A DNA stretch of 5,134 bases from assembly GCA_005884305.1 (NCBI GenBank), contig VAYL01000193.1, forward strand, positions 13,205 to 18,338, read 5' to 3'. Of this stretch, positions 1-5,134 are shown piece after piece (position 1 is the stretch's first letter; every line of letters starts with the position of its first letter). The translations under genes were made by a program, and so were the position numbers. This stretch comes from Actinomycetota bacterium (GTDB lineage: Bacteria > Actinomycetota > Thermoleophilia > Solirubrobacterales > 70-9). The notes under the pieces were generated by a model. It made no database searches. It had not been told where the DNA came from and saw only the letters and a list, made by a program, of their open reading frames with translations.

Positions 1-1606
1 TGATGTCCATTGTCTCCTCCCCCTGAAGCGACCAGCTCTGCTCGAGCAGGGCCGGCAGCACCCTCCCCAGCCAGACGGCGCGCTCCAGGGTCACGGCTCG
101 AAGCCGCGACAGCTCGAGCGTCTCCACCAGGGTCGCGGCGAGCGCATCGGCGGTCCACCGCTCGCCGTCCGGGCTGACGGCGAGCAGGATCGCCTGCGGC
201 GCCCGGGCCCCGGGAGCATTGGCGTTCAGCGCTACTCCCGTCGTCTGCATCAGCTCGTGCGCCTCTTCCCCGTTCTCCAGCTCGCGCTTGCGCCAGCGCG
301 GCATCGCCTCCACCCACTCGTCCACCACGAGGCCGGCCACCCGGTCGTCGTCGGCCACCACCCCCGGAGCGTCGAAGACGATGCTCATCACCGGGCCCGC
401 GTCGGCAAGGTGCGCCGAGTCGAACGGCTTGCCGATCCACTCGAGCGGCTTCTCGCCGGGCTTGCCCTTGCCGGAGAGCTGCGCCACGGCGGGATGGCAA
501 GCCGCACCCGTCGCATCGGCGATCAGCATCGCCTCGGTATACGCGGCCACTCCGGGGCGCACGCTCGCGACGTCCGAGACGAAGCGCCGAAGCTCGGCGG
601 GCTTCGGCGCCGGTCTCTTCGCCGTCGACGCCGGCTTCCTCAGGATCGCCGGTCCGCCGTTGGAGACGAGGGGGAGTGTCCAGAACGACTCTCCGAAGAT
701 CGCCTTGCCGGCCGCGATACCCCGGTTGGCGTCGAACTCGGGCGGTGGTGGCGCCGGTTGCCCCGGCCCGGGGGCGGGTCCCTGGAGGGTCACGGTCGCG
801 TCCTCGACCCGCCGCCTCGCCTCGGCCAGGGCGGCCTCCGCCGCCGACCGGCGGACCGCGGGGTCCTTCGCCGCCGGTACGTGGATGCCGTAGCCCGCCA
901 GCTTGGCGAGCGCCGCGCCCGGATCGCCGCCGCCGCCAAGGGCGCCGGCGAGGTCCGTCGTCGCCTGGCCGAGCGGGCCGAGCGCGGCGTCGATCCGCCC
1001 GCGAAGCTCGCTCAGCGCGGGCGCATCGATCGCTGGCACCAGCGGGCGCTTGGGATCGAGGTCGCTGGGGCGAGCGAAGGCGGCGGGCAGGGCCGGGCTG
1101 GCGGCCGCCAGAACGCGGCCCAGGGCCGCGGCGTGCTCGAGCGCCTCCAGATAGGAGACCGCGCCGGCTGGCCACGACGCCTCGCGCTGCTCGGCGAGGG
1201 GCCCATCGCCGAGCCCGGCGACCTCGGCGCGGATGCGATGCTCCAGGAGCGCCGGGGTCCCCGCTTCGAAGACGAAGTCCAGGGCCGAGAGCGCCGCGTC
1301 CTTGAGCGTCATGAGCGCGCCACCCGCGCCCTCGCCGAGCACGATCTTCCCAGCAGCGCCCAGCCGGCGCTCGACCCAGCGCTCCAGCCTCGGCTCGGCC
1401 TTTGCCCGCGGCGCGGTCCTCCTCCAGCCGTCCGTCCCCTGGATGCCATCGGGGGCGACCAGCATCAGCCGGTGGGTGAGCGCGACCCCGGCGGGCGGAG
1501 TGCGGACGAAGTCGAACTCCACGGGGGGGGCATCGCCGGCGGCGGCGTCGAGGGCGGCGGCGGCCCGTGTGACGTTGCCCTGCGCAAGCTGGTGCACGCC
1601 CTCGTG
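1..1606 (-). CDS. C-terminal portion of the same large protein, in the -1 frame (3' end outside window)
   Basis: Read by hand from 1606 to the left edge, this frame has 535 codons and no stop. It resumes the family sequence where the upstream frame loses it. Continuing the residue numbering from 893: EGVHQLAQGNVTRAAAALD (894-912), then VRTPPAGVALTHRL (926-939), a long Ala/Leu/Arg-rich helical region (about 985-1160), a Pro-rich linker GPAPGPGQPAPPPP (1168-1181), GIAAGKAIFGESFWTLP (1188-1204), LVVDEWVEAMP (1318-1328), and APQAILLAVSPD (1361-1372) followed by LVETLELSRLRAV (1385-1397). In related proteins I remember, the same motifs follow one another in a single chain, so this is most likely one gene broken by a frameshift. 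There is no start codon near 1606; the first in-frame ATG is at 1465, overlapping the upstream stop, so an automated caller would probably start it there. The last visible residues, ETMDI, lie close to where I expect the protein to end. Function is unknown. Confidence 0.82.
1463..1467 (-). other. TGATG overlap of the frameshift stop with an ATG in the downstream frame
   Basis: The out-of-frame TGA (1467-1465) that ends the first frame shares a base with an ATG (1465-1463, residue Met940) in the resumed frame. A ribosome stopping here could in principle restart and make the C-terminal portion as a separate chain. No good ribosome-binding site precedes it (the upstream bases read CACCCACCGGCT). 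Any NTG-ATG codon pair gives this arrangement by chance, so its use is uncertain. Confidence 0.45.
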
Positions 1607-4281
1607 GCGGCGGCGACCTCGTCGAGCGCCCGCTCGATCTCCGGCCAGTCGTCCTGCTCGGAGAACTCCCAGTCGTTGGGGTCGAGGTAGGGGTTGTTCT
1701 CCGGTGCGTGCCCGAGCTTCACCTTGATGTCCTGACGGTTCAGGGCCAGGAGCCTCACCCCGTCCACCACGTTCGCGGCCGCGATCGCCTCCTGCGCGGG
1801 CTGCGGAAGGGTCTCGCCCCGGTCGTTCAGCTTGCCGGCGACGAGCGGCGCCATCGCCCGGATCGACAGCACGAAGCGGTCCAGCTCGTGCTCGTGCAGG
1901 TGGCGCTCGAACCGGTAGCCGAGGAGGGCGCCGAGCTGCTGGCCCTGGGCGATGCCCTCGGCCAGGGACATCGCCGTGCGCACTCGCGCGCTGGTCAGGT
2001 CGATCGCGAAGGCGCCCTGCCCGGCACCGGCCGGGTTGTGGGTCAGGTGGGCGCTTCGCAGGATCCCCGCGGTCCGTGCCTGGGCGGGGCTTGGCGCGTG
2101 GAGGTAGCCGCCGTTCCGGGTCGTCGCCGAGCCCTGCACCAGGTCCTCGACCCAGCCGTAAGCGCCGATCGTCGCACCGTCGGGCCGCGCGTCGCGCTGC
2201 GCGTCAAGGCGCCGCGAAACGACCGCGGTGATCCAGGCGTCGAGGCGGTGCGAGGAGGTGTCGAGCACCTCGGCGAGCAGGATCCGCCGCTCGTCCTCGC
2301 TCGTCGCCGCCAGCTCCTCGAGCGCATCGTAGAACTCGGCCAGCCGGTGCTGGGCGCGGATCCAGGCGCCGAGCGCCCCCAGCGCCAGGGGGGCGGCCTC
2401 GGCCGCGGCCAGAGCCGGGTCGCGGGCGACCTCGGAGAGCGAGCCGCGCACGGCCGCAAGCGGCTGGTGGGTGGCGAGCAGGCTGGGCCCGGATTCGCCG
2501 ACCTCCTGCGCGATCCCGCTAGCAACCTCGTTCAGATGCTCCGCCCCGACCCTGCGCGGAAGCTCGCCATTCGCGTGCTGGGCGAGCTCCACCAGCTCGC
2601 GGATCCGCGGTGCCAGCTCACCCGCGACCTCGACCGCGCGCTCCTCGAGGCCGGTCAACTCCTCCACTGACGAGGCATCCCCGGCCGCCTTCTGCTCGGC
2701 AGCGTGGGCCAGCTCGAGCAGTGCCTGGAAGACGCTCTGGACGCTGTGGCGGGGGAGCCCGGGCTCGAGCAGTGCCTTGATGTAATCGATGTCGCTCTCG
2801 TGGACCTGGGGCAGGCCGAGCGGACGCGTCGTCCGTCCCAGCGACCCATTCGGCCCGATCTCCGACGGGTCGAAGCCGAGCGCGCTCCAGATCACCCAGT
2901 CCGCGTTCGTCCCGATCTCGGCGTCGTCGCCGTCCATGGGGATGAAGTGAGGCCCGATCTGGGACATCGTCTTCGAGGCGATCGAGCGCACCCGCACGCC
3001 GAGCGCCTGCGGTCCGGAGCCGAGGACCTCCAGGAGCGCGTCGTCGAGCGCACCCTCACCAACCTTGGGGACCGCCCCCAGGCTCTTGCGCAGGATCGCG
3101 CGGGCGCGACGCAGGAGTTCGGTGAGTCGCGGCTCGAGGGAGTCCTCCTTCGGCTGCCAACGCCCGTCGTGCGCGGAGACGGGGAGCAGCCCATACGGTT
3201 GATCGCCGAGCCGGATAGCGGGCAGCGGGCCGCGGCCGCGGACGTGGTCCTGGAAGAGGTCGCGAAGCGCCGCGCGCTGCTCATCGGTGATCGTCGGCCG
3301 GCCCGAGGTGACGGTCGTAAGGCGCTGGAGGAAGGAGCCCCAGCTCGCCGCCCAAAGCGCCGTGTTCGCCGCCCGCGCTTGGCCCTGCTCGCGCTCGGTG
3401 GCCCCGTCGAGGTCGCGGAGCGCCACGGCGTCGATCCCTAGCGCGCGGGCCAGGACCACCGCGTCCGCATCGGGGGGAAGGTCCTCGGCGGGCGCCCGGG
3501 TCGCCGGTGCCCGCGGCTCGGGGTGGCGCTGCCAAGCCGAGCGGTCGGACTCCGTGTTGTTCGTCGGCGTGCCCTGCGGGACGATCGCGGCGCCGTGCCC
3601 GAAGCGGTGGGAGACCAACAGGCGCTCCAGCTCCTCCGCCGCGCCGGGGGCGTCCAGGCCGCCCCGGACCCCGAAGACCAGCAGGCTCTCGACCGGCTCC
3701 CCTGGGCGGCCCAGCTCCACGGTCACCGCCATCCCGGCGTCGACGGCGACGCCGTAGCTCGTCATCCACTCCATCCCCGGCCCCAGGGTCACGCCGTCCT
3801 GGCGGACGAGCGCCGCGGGGTCGGGGTCATCCGGCAGCCCCACCACGACCTCCGGCGCGATCGCGCTGCCGGGCACGGTCTTCGACTCGCCGGCCTGCGT
3901 GACCCGGACCAGGAAGCGGTCGGGAAGGGCGCGGGCTACCGGCGGGCCGAGCTGCCCGCCGGGCGGCGGGCGCTCGGCGATGTTGTTGGGCCGAAGCGCC
4001 TCGGCGATCCAGGCAGCCCGCTCGCGGTGTACGTCCTTCGCCAGGCGGTCGAAGGCGACCCGCTCAGCCTCCTCGTCGCCGCCCCACAGCGCCCGCCAGT
4101 AGACCATCCCGGCGTCGCGCTCGTCCGCGGCGACGCCCCGGTCCAGCCGGTCCACATGCACGTCGTCGGGATAGATGCGAACCCGCAGCGCCGCACCGTC
4201 GTCCGTGAACCGCGTCTCCAGCCGCACCGGCAGCAGGACGAGGGGCACGCCCGGGTCGGCGTCGCAGGGGTCCGGAGGCAT
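1465..4281 (-). CDS. Large conserved protein of unknown function, N-terminal 892 residues plus out-of-frame tail
   Basis: The ATG at 4281 is chosen because it overlaps the upstream stop (TGATG), has a GGGGTGA ribosome-binding site, and begins just before the first conserved block. The frame is open further upstream, but that stretch is a shadow of the preceding gene. Motifs in order: PLVLLPVRLETRF (13-25), RIYPDDVHVD (35-44), ERAAWIAEAL (87-96), LPDRFLVRV (119-127), LLVFGVRGGLD (200-210), VPQGTPTNNT (234-243), NTALWAASWGSFL (306-318), GPLPAIRLGDQPYGLLPV (351-368), an Ala/Glu/Leu-rich helical middle (about 510-690), AYGWVEDL (707-714), GGYLHAPS (724-731), LGALLGYRFERHLHE (783-797), LAPLVAGKL-like APLVAGKL (811-818) and AANVVDGVRLLAL (835-847). 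These match an unnamed family I recall from varied bacteria; its function is unknown. Family-like sequence stops at residue 892 (position 1606); the final 46 residues are Pro/Ser/Thr-rich frameshift product. The full product would be 938 aa. No signal peptide or membrane helix is seen. Confidence 0.9.
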   Translation of the reverse strand: MPPDPCDADPGVPLVLLPVRLETRFTDDGAALRVRIYPDDVHVDRLDRGVAADERDAGMVYWRALWGGDEEAERVAFDRLAKDVHRERAAWIAEALRPNNIAERPPPGGQLGPPVARALPDRFLVRVTQAGESKTVPGSAIAPEVVVGLPDDPDPAALVRQDGVTLGPGMEWMTSYGVAVDAGMAVTVELGRPGEPVESLLVFGVRGGLDAPGAAEELERLLVSHRFGHGAAIVPQGTPTNNTESDRSAWQRHPEPRAPATRAPAEDLPPDADAVVLARALGIDAVALRDLDGATEREQGQARAANTALWAASWGSFLQRLTTVTSGRPTITDEQRAALRDLFQDHVRGRGPLPAIRLGDQPYGLLPVSAHDGRWQPKEDSLEPRLTELLRRARAILRKSLGAVPKVGEGALDDALLEVLGSGPQALGVRVRSIASKTMSQIGPHFIPMDGDDAEIGTNADWVIWSALGFDPSEIGPNGSLGRTTRPLGLPQVHESDIDYIKALLEPGLPRHSVQSVFQALLELAHAAEQKAAGDASSVEELTGLEERAVEVAGELAPRIRELVELAQHANGELPRRVGAEHLNEVASGIAQEVGESGPSLLATHQPLAAVRGSLSEVARDPALAAAEAAPLALGALGAWIRAQHRLAEFYDALEELAATSEDERRILLAEVLDTSSHRLDAWITAVVSRRLDAQRDARPDGATIGAYGWVEDLVQGSATTRNGGYLHAPSPAQARTAGILRSAHLTHNPAGAGQGAFAIDLTSARVRTAMSLAEGIAQGQQLGALLGYRFERHLHEHELDRFVLSIRAMAPLVAGKLNDRGETLPQPAQEAIAAANVVDGVRLLALNRQDIKVKLGHAPENNPYLDPNDWEFSEQDDWPEIERALDEVAAATRACTSLRRATSHGPPPPSTPPPAMPPPWSSTSSALRPPGSRSPTG
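1523..1530 (-). repeat. Homopolymer of eight C within the coding sequence
   Basis: Eight consecutive C on the minus strand (GAT GCC CCC CCC GTG, residues Gly-Asp-Ala-Pro-Pro-Val). It is the longest single-base run I noticed in the window. The family-like reading continues in the same frame on both sides, so it is not the cause of the frameshift upstream, but it is a site prone to length change and to sequencing error. Confidence 0.8.
1600..1615 (-). other. Frameshift site (-1) splitting the large gene
   Basis: Before this point the 0 frame reads ...DWPEIERALDEVAAA in keeping with the family. After it the 0 frame becomes low-complexity (TRACTSLRR..., then Pro/Ser-rich), while the -1 frame reads HEGVHQLAQGNVTRAAAALD. 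The minus-strand sequence here is GTCGCCGCCGCCACGAGG. One extra C after the third GCC would give GCC CAC GAG and join the two frames. There is no A- or T-rich slippery heptamer, so a lost base (sequencing error or mutation) is more likely than programmed frameshifting. Confidence 0.8.
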
Positions 4282-4283
4282 CA
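4279..4283 (-). other. TGATG stop/start overlap between the two genes
   Basis: TGA (4283-4281) ends the upstream gene and ATG (4281-4279) starts the next, sharing one base. Such overlaps usually mean translational coupling, which would hold the two products at a fixed ratio. That would be expected if they work in one complex; the complex itself is an inference. Confidence 0.85.
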
Positions 4284-5134
4284 CGGGTTCACCCCGATGT
4301 CGTCGAGCATCTTCTTGCCCTCGAAAGCGGCGCGGACCGGGTCCTGGAGCAGGAGGTGCGCGACCCCGCCCGCGTCGTGGCCCCAGATCGTCGTCGGCGA
4401 GCCGGCCTCGGTCGTGTCGGCAATCGGCCCCAGCGCGGGGTCGATGGCGTCGAGGAACGAGTGCCCCCGGTCTGGCAGCGCGCGCACCGGCAGGTCGGCG
4501 GGAAGCGGCGGGGCGTCCGGCGCCGGTTCGGGCTTGGCCAGGTCGGCAAGCCGGATCCAGGCCAGCGTCTGGCGGGTGACCCACGGGGCCTCGGTCGCAT
4601 GGCTCGTGTCGAGCCCGAACCGCGGCCCGGTGGGATGCTCCGCGACTACGAACCACCAGCCCTGGTCGTCGGGGCGGGCTCTCACGTCGCTGGCCTTGAG
4701 ATCGAACCCGGTCAGCACGATATCGGGCTCCAGATGGGCGTGGAACAGGATGGGCGCGATCGCCGGGGGGTCGCCCGGAGCCTCCGTGCCGGGCTCGACG
4801 AACTGCGGCCGCCCGTCGTCGTCGACCTTGCCCGCCCGCAGCGCCAGCACGATCGCGTCGGGGTAGCGGCGGATCAGCTCGCCGCGGATCAGGAACACGA
4901 GCTTGCCCTGGAGCGAGGCGGCGATGTGCTGGCCCAGCGGCGCCCGTGTGAAGGCGTGGATCTGCTGCGCGAGGTCGTAGGCAGCCTGGCGCTGCGCCGG
5001 GTCGGTGGCCTGCTGGCGCCAGAACTGGCGGAAGTAGCTGCCCCGCTGGTCGGTGGGGTACTCACGCCACAAGAGCTCTCTCCCCATCTCGTGGCTGAGC
5101 CCGACCAGGAACGCCTCCATGAACTCCTCGTTGG
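4281..5134 (-). CDS. Large conserved protein of unknown function, C-terminal part (5' end outside window)
   Basis: The reading frame is open at the right edge: four more in-frame residues (NEEF) precede the first visible Met at 5120, and the conserved block starts at once, so that Met is internal and the true start lies upstream. Numbering from that Met, the recognisable parts are LLWREYPTDQRGSYFRQFW (16-34); a segment with LVFLIRGELIRRYPDAIV (74-91); an acidic/aromatic stretch EPDIVLTGFDL (131-141); QGWWFVVAEHPTGPRFGLD (153-171); a Pro-rich linker (about 196-217); and a C-terminal WGHDAGGVAHLLLQDPVR block (246-263). I recognise these motifs from large, unnamed bacterial proteins, but I know no function for them. 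No signal peptide, membrane helix or enzyme signature is visible in this part. The gene ends in TGA, which overlaps the start of the next gene, so the two form an operon. Coding sense and frame are secure; function is unknown. Confidence 0.92.
   Translation of the reverse strand, partial: NEEFMEAFLVGLSHEMGRELLWREYPTDQRGSYFRQFWRQQATDPAQRQAAYDLAQQIHAFTRAPLGQHIAASLQGKLVFLIRGELIRRYPDAIVLALRAGKVDDDGRPQFVEPGTEAPGDPPAIAPILFHAHLEPDIVLTGFDLKASDVRARPDDQGWWFVVAEHPTGPRFGLDTSHATEAPWVTRQTLAWIRLADLAKPEPAPDAPPLPADLPVRALPDRGHSFLDAIDPALGPIADTTEAGSPTTIWGHDAGGVAHLLLQDPVRAAFEGKKMLDDIGVNP
4289..4295 (-). promoter_or_regulatory. Ribosome-binding site for the second gene
   Basis: The minus strand reads GGGGTGA, ending seven bases before the ATG at 4281. 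It lies inside the last codons of the upstream gene. Together with the TGATG overlap, it settles the start at 4281 rather than at the upstream ATG at 4656. Confidence 0.65.

Noticed and set aside
8..23. ATG at 10 with a strong GGGGGAGGAG ribosome-binding-like sequence, suggesting the start of a third gene
   Set aside because: The ATG is in the same frame as the large protein, with no stop before it, and the residues ETMDI plausibly continue that chain. It could be an internal start, but the window ends too soon to tell.
1600..1615. Programmed -1 ribosomal frameshifting
   Set aside because: The site consists of GCC repeats without a classical slippery heptamer, and no clear stimulatory element could be identified by eye. 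A lost base explains the data more simply.
257..1690. 477-codon open frame on the plus strand
   Set aside because: It lies antisense to the C-terminal portion of the large gene. Its product is Arg/Gly-rich low-complexity sequence of the kind produced by reading GC-rich codons backwards, while the minus strand carries recognisable motifs.
1708..2670. 320-codon open frame on the plus strand
   Set aside because: It is antisense to conserved motifs of the large gene (YGWVEDL, GGYLHAP, LGALLGYRFER), so it is a shadow frame.
4282..4656. Upstream extension of the second gene to an ATG at 4656
   Set aside because: The extra 125 codons overlap the first gene out of frame and read as Arg/Pro/Ala-rich noise. 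The ATG at 4281 has both the TGATG overlap and a ribosome-binding site.
3523..4866. 447-codon open frame on the plus strand
   Set aside because: It runs antisense across the junction of the two real genes and has no recognisable domain. It is explained by the rarity of stop codons in high-GC sequence.

Overview
The window is very GC-rich (by eye near 70%), with G or C at nearly every third codon position. It is coding from edge to edge on the minus strand. This fits a high-GC bacterium such as an actinobacterium, a myxobacterium or a similar soil lineage, but nothing in the window fixes the taxon. There are no tRNA or rRNA genes, insertion sequences, CRISPR arrays or intergenic gaps, and no promoter or terminator can be supported.

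Layout in the direction of transcription (right to left). (1) Positions 5134-4281 hold the C-terminal part of a large conserved protein of unknown function; its start lies beyond the right edge. (2) Its stop codon overlaps the start of a second, very large protein in a TGATG junction at 4283-4279, so the two genes are almost certainly co-transcribed and probably translationally coupled. (3) The second protein reads cleanly from 4281 to about 1606 (892 codons). There the family-like sequence moves into the -1 frame and continues without a stop to the left edge (535 more codons). As the sequence stands, the first frame ends at 1465 after 46 out-of-frame residues. That stop again overlaps an ATG in the downstream frame (TGATG, 1467-1463).

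Both proteins carry motifs that I recognise from large, unnamed conserved bacterial proteins: LLWREYPTDQRGSYFRQFW and an LIRGELIRRYPDAIV-like segment in the first, and PLVLLPVRLETRF, VPQGTPTNNT, GYLHAP and LVVDEWVE in the second. I know no demonstrated biochemical function for either. No signal peptide, transmembrane helix or known catalytic signature is visible, so they look like soluble cytoplasmic proteins that may act together. The main points of interest are this coupled pair of uncharacterised giant proteins and the frameshift that splits the second one. The shift could be a sequencing error, a real mutation, or a split gene kept alive by reinitiation.
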